A stretch of DNA of 64,000 nt, from the NCBI GenBank assembly GCA_963691655.1, contig OY829326.1, positions 72,037,235 to 72,101,234 on the forward strand. Direction: 5' to 3'. The notes under the pieces are model-generated. The model was not told the origin of the DNA. It did not search any database and saw only the letters and a list, made by a program, of their open reading frames with translations. Both the position numbers and the translations under genes were made by a program. Positions 11,880-25,094 of the stretch are shown piece by piece. Position 1 is the stretch's first letter, and each line of letters begins with the position of its first letter. Source of the stretch: Toxonevra muliebris (taxonomy: Eukaryota > Arthropoda > Insecta > Diptera > Pallopteridae).

Positions 11880-12435
11880 GAATCTAACTATACTATACTT
11901 TTAATATTTATGGACAATAGTTCAGTTCGATTAGTAAAGAAAGGTGAGCCAATGAATTTTAGCCTCCTCCAAGTCCTCCTCCAATTTCTGCAATGAATTC
12001 AAAACAATATTTTAGATTTGAAAGAATGTTTAGAACTTAGAAAAATTTTGGGATGCAAACGTCTCAAAAAGTTTACGTGGTACCGAAAGCCTAAGTACAT
12101 CATCCTGATTAAAGCTCTCAAATCATATAGAAATGATGTATGAGGTGTCTGATGCAAAAAAATAGGGGCAGTATAATTTGTTCGGCTGTTGGCACTGAAA
12201 ATTCACAATTTGTGACACACTTTATTTCATCACTTCGTTGAAATTCGTTTAAAATGCGAAATTTCGTAATCCAAGAACTATCAAATGAAATCCTGAATTT
12301 CAGCGAACTCAGTTTAAATGCGGAATACAACTCAACAATCCACAAAGGCATGGTTACAAAAAACAGGGAAAATAGAAAATATTTTAAAGATTTTTCATTT
12401 TCTCTTTTCAATGCATTTTCTTGGCTTTTTGAACG
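11880..12435. other. No gene recognised
   Basis: Open frames of 97 codons (minus, 12118-12411) and 71 codons (plus, 12254-12469) overlap each other on opposite strands. They have no motif and no flanking splice logic that I can support. Confidence 0.45.
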
Positions 12436-12439
12436 TCTA

Positions 12440-12545
12440 CATTGCCTAATATTTTACAATTTCAATTAGGAAAAAATAATCGCAAGTATATTGCGCAACC
12501 GTTTTTGGAACAGAAATTATGTGTTGCATACTTTTGGGCTTAAAG
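12440..12545 (+). repeat. Dispersed repeat, copy 2 (partial)
   Basis: ATTTTACAATTTCAATTAGG and AAATTATGTGTTGCATACTT match copy 1 (about 1495-1660). The end CTTTTGGGCTTAAAGTAAA matches the inverted copy at 61720-61740. Only the distal part of the family is present. Confidence 0.55.
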
Positions 12546-12548
12546 TAA

Positions 12549-13160
12549 AATCTTTATATATAAAAATGAGCAGTTCGTTTGACGGCGATCAACTCAAAAC
12601 CTAACCATCCAATTGAGCTAAAACTTACACAATGCATTTTTAATGAGGCCTGAAGGATGGGAGAAGTGGGCGTGGTACCTCCTATACAAACCTGAATTTT
12701 CATCTCAGGAACTGTTTGTACTACAGTACTAAGATTTTTTATGGAAGTAATATTTGTTCACAGCATTTTGTGGGAAAAATTAGAGTGGGCTTGGAAAAGT
12801 GGGTGTGGTACCTCTCTCTAGCATATCTCTGGAACCATGCACAATGCTGTACTGAAGTTTCGTACAACGACGTTGTTTGACAATGCCATACTACAGAAAA
12901 GATTTGAGTGTGATTGGAAAGTGGGGTTTACTACCTCCCATATGACCTCAATATTCATTATGAGATATATGAGAAAGCATTTGTATTACGGTACTAAGAT
13001 TTGGTATGCAAGTATTATTTATCAATACCGAGGTTATAGTTGAGTGTGTGTTATTAGTGTCAAGTGGGCGTGGCACCTCCCATGCAACCTGAATATACAT
13101 GTCGAGATATCTCAGGAACTGTTTTTAGTACGGTATATCTCTGAAACAATATACATATGT
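12549..13160 (+). repeat. Helitron-like start followed by diverged 130 bp tandem repeats
   Basis: The stretch opens TCTTTATATATAAAAATGAG, the kind of 5' TC-terminus seen in insect Helitrons (family knowledge; no hairpin-CTRR end found). Four units follow, marked by GTGGGCGTGGTACCTCC-type blocks near 12665, 12800, 12925 and 13060. Each contains CTCAGGAACTGTTT- or GGTACTAAGATTT-like blocks. A related GAAGTGGGCGTGG block occurs at 17830. Confidence 0.5.
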
Positions 13161-13169
13161 ACAGTCAAG

Positions 13170-14838
13170 TACAGAAATTTTGTACAATTACTTTTTTAAT
13201 ACTTTTTTTACTACTTTACTACCTTTTTTCTTACTCTTTTACTACATTTTTCTGCTCTTTTTTTGCTATTTGACTATCAAATACTAGTATTATCCATAAT
13301 ATCTATATTAATTCTTGCAACATTTTTGCCAACACTATTGTATAACTTTAAAACGAACACTACGATATGCATGAAAATTTTATTAGTATATAAAGTTGAT
13401 TGAATAATTTATTCAATCTAAATTAAAATATCAAACCCAAAAAAAATTTGATAATTAAGCTAATTCGATCATAGTATCTTGCTAGAGGGTTACAAACAAA
13501 CTCTATTGCAAATATTGCAATCAAAAAAGCATACAAAATTCAATTTATCTTATGACAAATTTTACTTTAATACTAATTAATTCTGTCTTGTGAGCATAAT
13601 TAATAAAATTTGTCACAGTTGGTTGTGAAAAAATAAAACCACTGAATTTTCTCAAAGAAACAAATATGTAAAATAAAAATCACCCTAATTACGAGCACTT
13701 GACACATCTTCAGTGTACTGTCAAAATTTGACATTTCCAAACTTCTTTCAAAATTAAAAAAAATAAAATTACAACCATCCACAAAAGGATTAATTCGGGT
13801 GCATAATATTCTGCTTCTTCCATAATGAATGTATTTCTTTTTACATGCTACTGTTTTTAGCTTTTTTTCTTAATATGTTCTGACTGACATAACTAATCAA
13901 AAAACGTGACGTCATTCGTTACGCCTTTATTATGATTTTTATTAATGATTTTTTAGTACAATTTACAGAAATGTCAAAATTATTTGTAATAATTTTTCTT
14001 TTTAACGAAAAATAATGATTGCTTAAATGCAATTACTTTTCACTCTCCCCTTTTTATGCACAACCTACAGAAAAGAAAAGAAGAAAACAAAAACAACTGA
14101 CCACAATAATGACATTTTATCCATTTATGCCAAAAATTACTCCTTAATCCGTTAGCGTTAGCTGATTTTAGTTTTTGTATTTATATTGTAGTCAATTAAA
14201 TGAAATTGGTTTTCATGTTTCGAAGCGCATCAGCCATAAAGAGTTGCCGCTTTTTATGCGGGTCAATATAAAATCATACCTACTACTTACTGCGCTACTA
14301 CACTTTCTGCTACACTCTGCGCTACATTAGTCAAATCTTACTTAGGTACCTATATATAAATTAATGATGTGAATATTTTTGGTTCGACTTTTTGATCGCA
14401 ACATGAAGATAAGCAATTAATTACGATTTCATTTCTTCTTTTTTTCCCCCTCCTTAACTCCCTTACGACGTTGTATTTATATTGTATTTAACGTAGACAT
14501 TATTGGTTTAATATATTTTGAGGCTTAAAAAACCCCTCGATGTGTGTGATAGGTTTGTCATGCGATAGGGTTAAATGAGCATTATAAAATAAAAGTTTGA
14601 TGATTTAAGGAGGGTTAAGTATGAGCAGCGAAAACAAGATACCCGCATAAAAGTTAAACTTCTTCTGCAGCAAGAATTGCGATGATGATTAACACGAATG
14701 ATTTTCCTTATTTTTAAATGAGACTATGAATTTTTAATAAGGTAAAACGTAAAGTTATATATTTAATTTTTGCTGTTCATGCTTAGTGCGTCGTTTTTCT
14801 TTCAAAATTTATTACAATTTGTCACGTAGGTTTTTCTT
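13170..14838. other. No gene recognised
   Basis: AT-rich noncoding DNA. The frame at 13600-13782 (minus) is short and has no motif. Nothing else is supported. Confidence 0.5.
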
Positions 14839-14839
14839 T

Positions 14840-16060
14840 TTTTATGTCTTGTACCTAAAAAATACTCTCCCTGGGTCGAAATCAATGGAATCGTTGAAAT
14901 AAGTAACTCTCGGGTGAAAAGCTCTACTCCATGAAGAAGTTGGACAGACTATTCCGATTGAAATTGTGGCTACCGAACTATATCCTTTGAAGAGACTTGT
15001 GTAATAGTGGGTCTCGCACGCATAGTGAGAAAAGCAACAAATATGGGTTTCAAAAGGTCTCAATTGTAAATGTAAAGCATTATGTTGAATGAAGAAGGAA
15101 GATAGGTTAATGGGGAGAGGAAAGAGGGGAACAAGTAACTGTGAATATCGTTTTTAAATTTGGAAAGGTCATAACAAACTGGGAAAATATTTGTAGAGAC
15201 GACAGAGGAAAGAACTATCTATGTATTAAGTGGTGCGTTGGGATATTGTGTCTACGTGAAATGCGTGAGTTCCGCTTGCGTCTCGTGTAGTTCTGGAAAA
15301 CACGCGAACTGGTGGCATCAAATCGCGCACCTCCGCAGAGTATCTACAATGAAAATAGCAGTGCAATATAGTTGCATAGGCCACGTTTCTATGATATTCG
15401 AAGGGTTCAATGGAGCTGGATACCTTCCTGTCCCCTATAAACTTTATCGCTCCATATTGAAAAGTAGTAGTTGATTTCACGAAGCTCTTACCTATAAATG
15501 CGTTGGATCGGATATGAAAGGTGTAAATTATACGAAGATCAATCCAAATGAAATATTTCTTAAACCGTTTAATGAACGTCAGATTGATAGGACATACTCA
15601 GAACATCAAATGTAACTGATTTCTCAATTGGCTTCCTTAAAATTGGGGATTGTGGAGCTCGTTTATGTGATAACAATTTTGCTTGAGTGTATTTACACGG
15701 AGATTCATTTCAGGTCATTGCTGAGTATATCATTCATAACAATCAATCTCCAAGAAGCTAGGGCAATTTGGATAGGTATATGAATGACAAATGGAATTGT
15801 CATATGCAAACGCGTAGATTTGGTCCTTCGATAATAATAGAAGGACATTGATAAAGACAAGAAAAAGAGTTGGGGAGATAGCCGAGCCTTGCGGCACTCC
15901 AGAGTTAATGCAATGATAAATAAGAAGATGAGACAACTATTATAGAAACAAAAAATCAGAGTGACGCCAATGAGCAGAGTTGTATTTTACCGTACTTTTT
16001 TCTATATATGGGAGATTTAATTTGGTGAGAATGGTGATAGTGTCATTTACTGATCTACTA
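14840..16060 (-). pseudogene. Decayed non-LTR retrotransposon (LINE), 3' half
   Basis: The minus strand carries pieces of a reverse transcriptase. At 15730-15936 is SGVPQGSAISPTLFLVFIN followed by YAFAYDNS, where the catalytic Y-A-D-D of the family reads Y-D-N with the first Asp lost. At 15226-15480 is the C-terminal region with a RCS/SAEVRDLMPPVRVFSRTTR-like block. Further pieces run to about 14842. Stops and frame changes separate them. The transcription order is from high to low coordinate. The clade (R1/LOA/I-like) cannot be fixed by eye. It is dead. Confidence 0.65.
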
Positions 16061-19000
16061 GCTCACTTGACCCAAACCTAGGGTAACCAGACCTACTGAT
16101 TTAGTTAAATGAGGAACAGAATGTGAAGCTGAAGCGTGAAGTAACAATCTGTCAAAAGTAAAATATATGCATTTCATTGTAATCAAAAGTAAAAATCTTT
16201 ATATATCTGGAAAATGTACTGATTTGTACTGATTTTTGTATTCAATTCTAGTCCAATGTACTGATTTTTTAGATACCCTACCCAATCCCTATTGAAAACC
16301 TTAAGGGGAGTAAAGTAGGAAAGGTCTAGGCCAATAATAGGTAGAACAACAATGAAACTAAGCTAAAAACAGTCGGTCTAAAATTTCGAAGGATCTCAAT
16401 AAAAAAAAGTGAGGAGTATGCCAAAAATACTTTACGCTTTGCTGGAGGACTAACATAAACATAAAGAACTGTTAACTTTGAAACTTACAAACTTTGTATT
16501 TTAATTAAATGGAAATGGTGGCATGATAATTTTATAAACAAAAAAGGATTGGCAAATTTGAAAAATTAAAATAAAAGCGTGGTGATATAGTTATGAAGTG
16601 GACTGTAGGTGATTAGTTACGTGGATCCGAAACACACACTCCAACTCGGCGAGTTTTTAACTGATTTCGTTCAAATTTGATGTGGTAATAGGACTAATAC
16701 TTTTTGCAAGTTTTATCGATTTTAAGAGTGGGTTCAGTTGAGACGAAGTTCACCATCCACAAAATAGTAGGTACAATTTTTTTTTTATTTATATAGAAAA
16801 TTTTTTTTGCCGGGAAGCCGATTTCATGAGCCGGATAAAGAAGAAACTTGCCGTTCGGCCAAGTCATTATTCAACTTTTCCTTCTGTTGAACGCTCGTGT
16901 TTCTCTGCTGTCGAAGTGTACCAAAGTTTAAGCGGAAAAAATTTAAACTTTTTAAACTCGTTATAATTAATTCGAGACAAGGAATTTTTTACAAGTAGAC
17001 ATTTCGACATGTTATATGAAAGTCTTTAGCCAAAAAACGAAAGAAAATGCAAAAATTTAAGGGGCAAATCGTCTGTTGGCCCAAGGAAAAATAACCGTGC
17101 CCACATTTCTTTCTTGGATGGTCAAAAAAGGCACTGAAATGGCTTTCAACGAACGCGATTGTGTTGTTTGTTGTAACAAGTACGCAAATACTTATAGTTT
17201 TGCTACGTTGCACAGTGGTCGATATCAGAAAATTTGTTCTTAATTTCTATTCATAAATATTAGCATATTAAAAAAAATTGGAGGGATTAGTTCATTAAAT
17301 AATTGTGGGTAAGCTATCGAAGTTGATGAATGCTAAATACAAAATGCTAGCATGCATTTTGAAGCGTTTTTCGGAAGCTTTTTTTGTTTAACTATAGCTA
17401 TAATCTCAAAACGAATAAAAAAAACGAGAACATTTTTTTTTTTGGAAAAAAATTTGGTTTCTAGAAACTAAAATTTCAAGATAATTCCATAAGTTTGGTG
17501 AACCAGGTCTATCTTGTGAAGGTGTGCGAATTATTCTAATATATAAAAATGTAAAATATAATTTCTTAGCTAAATAACAAAAATAAATTGGCTGCGGATC
17601 CCATTTTTATTAACAAAATACTAAATGCATATCGGGTAAAAACTGTATGAAAATGTGATTATTTGTGGTATCAATACTTTTAAGAGATAAAATTATTTTT
17701 GTCAAAAACAAAAAACTATGAATTAAAATAAAATTTCGAAACAGTTAAAACTATTTTTTTTATGATATTTATCTCGGTAGCTTGACTGTAACGGATTTTA
17801 GAGCTTTTTCAGTTTTACTGTTGTATGGGAAGTGGGCGTGGAAGTTGACCGATCACGTCCATTTTCATAATTTTTCTTTTTCATGACCTAAAAGTGACTC
17901 ATGTCAAAAATCGTTATGCTGAGATGATTTTTTATATTTTTTGCCGCACTTTGTATGGAGTCAAACCACTGTGCGTTGCAGACAATTTTGTAATCAGTAC
18001 AATTTAAAATTGCTGGCAGGTTGTCAAATTATTCAAGCTCCTATTGCAGAAATATTGTCCAGGACAGTATGCAGGTGTAAATTTAATGCACTTTAAAAAA
18101 ATTTATTTAAACTGATTTTACAAAATTTACTGTGAAAAATATGAAAACTACCTCGGCAGTTATCCAGCGAAAATTCGTTTGCTTTACCTGCCCTGCAAAC
18201 AGTATACTTAGGCCCCCATATATGCCATTTTTAGCTTGCTACAAACAGCAACAAATCTTAGATCCATAGACTGGATATCATTAAAAAAAATGCATGTCTT
18301 AGATTCATAGAAATATTTGCTCGTCAGTAAAATATTCTTTAGCGGAGTTTAATTTTCTATTTACATAATTATTAAGATTTTAAAATTTCAAAACGAATAA
18401 ATTCGAGGTTTTTCACACCATTAAACCATTTTCCGCTACACCCAAAATTTGAAACCGGTCTAAATTATAAATAAATTGTTTCCATAAAAAAAAGTTAACC
18501 TATTTTCAAGCTGCTCTAAAATAAAAAATAAATAAAAAGAAACCAGAAACTTTGGCATAATAAAAGTAATAATTTCCGCACAATATGACCGTTGGTCATA
18601 AATATTCAAATTAAAAATATTTTAAATAAAAAAATTGTTACTTAAATATGCGCATCCGGTTTTGCACACTGTGTACAGCATCCCATGACATTCAAGATAT
18701 CTCTCCCTATCTACAGATGATACAATTAAGTCTAAAAAATGAGGCATCAATCAAAAATATTTTTTGAAATGCATTCAATTGTGTACAACACTCATTAAAG
18801 TCTTAGAAAAAAAGAATTACTTAGAATGCAATTGTCCCTTTTGAGGAAAGATATTCCCTAAGTTGTTCTTACAAGAAAAGCAAGTTCCTTGAATATGGTC
18901 AAATATTCATTCATGCTCATGTTCATTAACAAATATTTGAATGTTTTTTAATTTGCATATAAAAAACATTTTATGCTTTGACAAAATGCGTGTAAATTGT

Positions 19001-19917
19001 TTCACACTTTTTTTTGTGAGTTTCGGTTTTTTTTTTTTTTTTTTTTTTTTTTGGTAGTCACCACTAATTATATCCATCCAAATGATATAAATCTTCGATA
19101 CGAGTCCCATTAGGGTTGTTATGTTGTTCGTTGTTTGTAAGTAGGTATGTCCTGTTTTTTTTTTTTTTGTTTCTTTCAATGTCCTACATAAATTTAAAAT
19201 TATTTCTTTAGCATTCACTGGTCATATACACATAATACATGGTTCTTCTGGCCTTTCTATCATCACTGTGATCATTATTTCCATCCACATTCTCATCCTC
19301 ATTCAATTCTTGTGTGCAGTATAACAACGTGTTAATATTCATGTTGTCAGGGTTGACACTAATGGGCCGCATTACAAACTGTTGAACAATTTAATTTAAT
19401 GCTCATTTCTATTTTTTCCATTCTTTTTTTTTTCGAAACTGTTGCATAAGATTTATTTTAACTTTCAGTTTTTTTTTTATAAAAAAAAGCAGAGAAGCAG
19501 TGTGTTGAAAGGGTTAAATTAATGCTAGGGTGCCATGTGTTAATGCGCAACATGTTTAAATTTTTTTTTTTTAACTTAACACGAAGTGTCTGAAATTATA
19601 TCCCAAACAGAGAAAATGCTAAAACTGTTTATTATATGAATTTTATGTTACGTTTCTAAGCTTTTTCATGCGGTTTTTTGGAATAATTTTAATTCAAATC
19701 AAGTTTTTTGAGTTAAAGTCTCTTGAAATTAAACAAATTAAATTTTTATATGATAAATTATGATAATTTTGGGTTGCTGGTCGCGGTATTTTATTGTTAC
19801 CAAAACTTCTTAAGTTTTTAATAAAAATATCATTATTAAAGTTGAATATATCCGAGGACCAACCCGGACACAATGATTTGATACCATACAACTTCTTCTT
19901 TCTTCTTCTTTGTCCTA
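16061..19917. other. Long gene-free stretch
   Basis: No coding exon is convincing. The frame at 16989-17213 (minus) and others lack motifs. Visible structure includes a GTACTGATTT-type repeat at 16218-16270, a GTGGGCGTGG block at 17828, T tracts at 19028-19052 and 19154-19169, and TTGTTCGTTGTTTGT-like simple DNA near 19125. Confidence 0.45.
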
Positions 19918-19925
19918 GCCTTAAC

Positions 19926-21895
19926 CAGTGGCGGATCCAGGAAGCATTTTTGGGCGGAGCGGGGGGGAACTAAAAAATAAAATTTCTCTATATGAACCAA
20001 ATCGCGGGCTGGAGCGTTACGTACGTAGGCTTTTTTTTTTTTGCTTATCATTAACTTTATCTCGATTTCTAATAATTTCGGAGGTATGGCCGTCTGAAAA
20101 TGGACTGGAACATTAAGCATTTTGGAGAAAACCTGTAGAAAACCTTGTAGCAAATCATTTCACAATTTCTATGATCTATTTGCAAGGTAAAGGATCGTGG
20201 AAAATATTAACCATAGGAAACATTTATTCAGTTTGCGGTTTCAGATTGGTTTATAATCGGTCGAGAATTAATAGAATTTTAAGAATACAGTCACCGCTCG
20301 AAATCGTGAACTAACAAAAACCATGGGTGTTCACCTTTAAGAGATTGTTCACGTTTGCGATTATTGAAAAAAATAATAGAAGGATTCCCAAAATTCCTAA
20401 GATCATAAAAATTGATACTCAATTTCTAAGATATTCGGTTCACGTTTTAGAGCTTTCAGACTTTGTTCACGTTTTAGAATAGTTAATGGATGTTTACGTT
20501 AGTGGATGTTCACGCTATCGAACGTTGACTGTATACCTATTCATAAAATAAAGAAAAATCAAATGTAGTATTAAAACTTCCAAAAGATATGCAAATAGAA
20601 GCTGGGGGAAAATATATAAAATATCCTCCCAAAGTGATATTGAGCTACATTATTCTTAATGTACTGGCAAATGTGATAACAAAAAACAAAGCCAGTCAAT
20701 GCAAAAGCTTTTACCTTTAGAATATTTAATGCGTTGTTAGTTACAAACCAGGGTGCTTTTGCTAAGAATATCAGTGTTTTGGATTGAAGGCGTTGCAGTA
20801 ATTCCAAGTTTCAATTACTACTAGTACCCCACAATTGAACTCCGTATGTTCAAACTGGTTTCAATATCGTTTTATAAACGATATGAGTCTTGAGACTCAG
20901 CTCTGATTTCGTACCCAATAATCAGTGCTTGCGTTTTGTTTATGTTAAGGTGTAGCTTTTAAATTCTCTTTCCAATTTAATCTTTTATCAAGGTGTAGCC
21001 CTAAATATTCAACACTGTTAAGTTTGGGGAGTAATTAGTAATTCCATTCAGATTTAACGGAGGCCACTCCCCTCCTCTTAATGAAAACGTGATATTTGCT
21101 GACTTGTCTGCATTTAGCTTTATTTTCCAACGAAGTAACCATTGTTGAGTGTCGTCGAGCTGCTTCTGAACTAGATTTGCAGCTTCTGTAGGAGATTAAT
21201 TTGACGCTAAAACGACAGTATCGTCTGGATATGTAGCTATAGTAACACCATCAGTTTCAGGCAAGTCGCAGGTAAAAATTAAATAAAGAGCAGGACTCAG
21301 AATACTGACCTGTGGTACTTCGGTTTTTATTTGACATATGGCTGAAGTTCCATCATTTATTTTAACATAGGACTTTAAGACCAAATAAAATGGAGCTGGA
21401 AGCAAATTTTTTAATTTGTATAATAGCCCTAGATGCCAAACTCTTTCGAAGACTTGCTGAATGTCCAAAAATATGGCAGAGCAATATTTTTTGCATTCCA
21501 GAAAGTCAGTGACAATATTCACTATACGATGATATTGCTCAGGAGTACCGTGCTTATGACGATTATTAGCAATCTACTCAAGAGTATTCTTTCTAATACT
21601 TTCGAGAATATTGTCAGCTAACTTATAGACCTATGAGGACACTGAGTTTTCAGGTTCATTTGGTTTAGGTATCATTATTATTTCAGCACATTTCCATTGA
21701 GAAGGAAACTGGTTTAATGAGCAAGATTATTTCTTATTCTTATAATTGAAAATAAATCGTAATAACTAAAAACAACAATAACTAATTATTTTCACCTTTT
21801 TGCCTGTTCAATTTATTAAAATTTTAAGCGTTTGAAAATTTTTTTTGGAGGGGAGGGGAAATTGCCCCCATTCCCCCCCCTTGTATCCGCGCCTG
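19926..21895 (+). mobile_element. hAT-type nonautonomous element with nested LINE
   Basis: The left end is CAGTGGCGGATCCAGG and the inverted right end is CAGGCGCGGATACAAG, both followed inward by G-rich runs (GGGCGGAGCGGGGGGG and, inverted, GGGGGGGAATGGGGG). CAGNG ends are typical of hAT elements. Flanking bases GCCTTAAC (19918-19925) and GCCTTATC (21895-21902) match at 7 of 8, as an 8 bp hAT target duplication should. No hAT transposase is visible; the centre is occupied by a LINE. Confidence 0.6.
20540..21660 (-). pseudogene. Jockey-clade LINE fragment, broken
   Basis: Minus-strand reading gives, in order, reverse transcriptase pieces around 21196-21522 (KKYCSAIFLDIQQVFERVWH, then LSPALYLIFTCDLPETDG and ATYPDDTVVLAS) and a C-terminal piece at 20571-20807 (ELLQRLQSKTLIFLAKAPW). 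These are the blocks found in jockey-type ORF2. The catalytic YADD reads YPDD and the VPQGS motif reads VPQVS. Frameshifts and stops split the frame. It sits wholly inside the hAT-type element at 19926-21895, so it entered later than, or was captured by, that element. Confidence 0.75.
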
Positions 21896-21903
21896 CCTTA
21901 TCC

Positions 21904-22846
21904 CTTATATGGGGTCGGCTCTCCTTGTACGTAAGCGCCAGGTGGGTCTGTCCTGGGTTGTAAGTGCATCGACGTTTCTTTGATACCATACAACGACGGG
22001 AAAAATCAGAAGGAGCGCTCTGATTTAGATGAAATATCGTTTTCTTACTAGAACTAATCACTAAACTCAAATCTGAAGCCAGTTTTAATCCTCTTTTTTT
22101 TTTTTTTTTATTCGACTCAAGTCAACAAATTTTCTTTTAGCAGCAGCTGAGCTATGATGAAGGCTCATTAATATGAATATAAATTTACTTAATTCTTCAA
22201 ACCTTTTGCCAAAAAAAAATGACTAAGTGTGAACAATTTGCTAATTTCTAAAGTATTTTGAAAATATGTTTATAATTCTTGATTACTATAAAAGCTAACT
22301 TTGCTCACAGAATTTACCAAATTTTAAAAATATGTACCAATGTACCAAGCGCAGAAAAATGAAAAAAAATTTACCAGTTTTGGTAGAATTGTACCAAAGT
22401 GGCAACCGTGAAAGAGGAATACAGGAGCTACACGTTGCATAGTACTCAGTGCGTTGTTTTCGTTTTGATTATGTCGTTAGTTGAAGGTAACGAAAAAAAT
22501 TATTTTGAGTGATTTTAAAATTATTTGCGATAATTTGAATTATGAACAAAAAATATTTGTAGCTATTTGTTAGAGTTGAAAAAGTATTACAAAGTAGGAA
22601 ATTGATGAAATTTTTCATTTATGCAATTTGAACACATAATTCTTTTTAACTTTTTCATTTACATTTATTTGAGAACTACAAGCTTTTTGATGGACCACAC
22701 ATTTTTTCACCTCGTGCAAAAATAATGACTCCAATTCGATTTTCGACTTCATTTCTGAGTTTTATACATAAAAATGAACCAATGCTGAAAAAAATTGGCC
22801 TGCTAGAGGCTTAATTAACCTGTTTCGGTTTCGCCACAAACTAAGC
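21904..22846. other. No gene recognised
   Basis: AT-rich. A block at 22310-22400 repeats TGTACCAA three times with TTTACCAGTTTTGGTA, a palindrome-like arrangement. No open frame of interest. Confidence 0.45.
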
Positions 22847-22850
22847 TTAA

Positions 22851-23369
22851 CCCTTAAATACCCACTGGTCACTGCAGTGACCAACCACTTCCGCGGCTGC
22901 CTGTGCCGCCATTTTACATTCGCCATTTAAAATAAACATCTGGTCTTACTGTCTAAAGTTTTCTTTATCGATACGTATAAATAAGAATGGAAAAATGACA
23001 ACTGTCGTTCAGTTACAGTTATTTTTAGCTCGAAAAGCATATTTTGCAAAAATTTTAAACAACTAACTGAAAAAAAGGTGTTTTTATTTTCGAATTTTGT
23101 GTAATAAATATATTGCCGTGTGCACAAATTTGTGTCAGACGGTATGGGATAATACCAAATAACTGTTTTTAAAAATTATTGCGAATGTATTTTAATTTAT
23201 TCTCCAGATAATCGTCAAAGGTTACTGTAGAGGTCAACCATGTAAATTAAAATAACTGCACCTTAAACTAATTTATTTGAAAACACGTAGAACAAACGTT
23301 GTTCGGAATCACAAATACTACCTCTGGGTATGTTTTCAATTGAAATCGGACGTATTGGGCGTTTAATGG
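22851..23369. mobile_element. TTAA-flanked MITE (piggyBac type), 519 bp
   Basis: TTAA at 22847-22850 and 23370-23373 flank the ends CCCTTAAATACCCACTGG and, inverted, CCATTAAACGCCCAATACG. TTAA duplications next to CC-starting inverted ends are typical of piggyBac-like elements. Just inside the left end is a perfect 18 bp palindrome, TGGTCACTGCAGTGACCA (about 22867-22884). No transposase frame; the 66-codon frame inside has no motif. Confidence 0.6.
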
Positions 23370-23373
23370 TTAA

Positions 23374-24210
23374 AATTACAATTTTCGTCATATATTTGGC
23401 AAGCTATAGTGAAAGAAAGGACAGTTTGATTTTCAAAAAATTTTGTTTTATTTAGTTATATTTATAATGGACTTTTCAGAACGTTAAACATTTTTTATTG
23501 TAATCCTTTAACGTTGGAATAAAAATGATATTAATGAATGTAAGTTTTGATTTTTCACACTTTTATTAATTTTTCAGCATACTTTCTGGGTTAACAAAAA
23601 AAGAAGGTTTATTATGTTTTTGTAGACTATGAAAATTAAATCTAGTTGGTTAATTTTTCAAAGCCCTTGTTCAGACCTATTTTCAAATTGAATTAGTTGA
23701 AATTTAGATCTGAAAGCGAAAGATAGCGGAGCATGTTTTTGTATGTTCCGGTAAAGAAAGATGCTTTCCTTTCTAAAATTGAGAAAAAGTCCATGATATA
23801 TATTTTTTAGATTTTCTCTCCCAAAACTTCTCAATTTTTTGTTTTCGTATTTTCAAAAATAAATTTAAATTTAGAAATAATGCTGAATTTTTAGTTAAAG
23901 GACATGAAACAGAAGAGACATTTACATTTTAACTAATAGCTCTTAAGCTAGAGTTGACATCGTGAAATAGGCTTTAGTTTTGTGATCAGCATTTTAAACA
24001 TATCTAGGAACAGTTACTAGATTTAAGTTTGAACCCCATTACTGATTGTAATTTATGGTATTCAAATTATTTTTAGGTGGAAGTCTTGTGTAATTTTTGG
24101 TTGCACTAGGTTCAAGAAAGTTAATAATCATTTCCAGTGAGAGTTAAAGAATATCTCAAAAATATAAGAGATTCGAATTTAGCGTCAAAAACTATATAAA
24201 AATTACGTTT
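23374..24210. other. No gene recognised
   Basis: AT-rich, no exon-like frames, no clear repeats. Confidence 0.5.
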
Positions 24211-24214
24211 ATGG

Positions 24215-25090
24215 TATTTATTTATTTCTTTATTTTGAGTCCAATGGATACAAATCCTTACTGACTAGATGACAATGAAATATGTAAAACGTAGAAAATT
24301 ATAAATACAATTAATTACTTAGGAGTAAATTGTATCAATATACATCTTAAAACTATTTCTATTCAATGAAAAATCAATATTATTATATTTAGAAATCCTA
24401 TTAAATTCAAGTAAAGCCCTAGTAATTGGAGCATTCCTTAAATAATTAGTTTTTTGAATATTGACATAAAATAGTGCATTAACCCTTACAGATTTAAACG
24501 GAACATTTAACCCAATTTGACCAAGTAAGACAGGACAATCAATATTTGCACAAAATGTGTCATAAATAAACATAAGTGATTGAATGATCCTTCTATTTTC
24601 GAGAGACTTTAAATTAATGAGTTGACAACGAGCAATGTATGGAGGAATTGGATCCACAAAACGTAAAGGTTGAAGAGCGAAGTGAAGAAACTTCCTTTGT
24701 ACTCTTTCAACACGAGTTGAGTGAACATTATAGTATGGACTCCAATTGAATGAAGCGTACTCAAGCCTAGACCGAAACAGGCAGGTATATAATGTTTTGC
24801 GGGTGTACGGATCTTTGAAAGCCTTTGCATATCGACGTACAAAAGCTAGAAGTGAGTATGCTTTCGGTATAATAAGATTAATATGGTTGGTGAAAGTAAA
24901 TCTTGAATCGAATAAAACACCTAAGTCCTGGAACTCATCTACCAATTTAAGAACGATATTTCCAATATGGAATGATGAAGGAAAGATATTAAAAGTCTTA
25001 GCGAATCTAAGATGAAAGCATTTTTTTAGATTTAATGTTAGCCCAATATTTGGGTCTGAAGATTGGTGTGAAGTACTGAATATCACAGTT
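24215..25090 (-). pseudogene. 5'-truncated LINE, reverse transcriptase C-terminal part still open
   Basis: A single open frame of 255 codons (24319-25086, minus) covers the region after the reverse transcriptase palm. It has NLKKCFHLRF, FQDLGVLFDSRFTFTNHI and CLFRSRLEYASFNWSPYY, then VERVQRKFLHF, the standard order in CR1/jockey-type ORF2. The catalytic YADD lies upstream and is absent, so the copy is 5'-truncated as LINE copies often are. A short 3' UTR ends in an A-rich (AAATA)n-like tail near 24215-24235. The open frame suggests a fairly young insertion. Confidence 0.8.
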
Positions 25091-25094
25091 GGAA

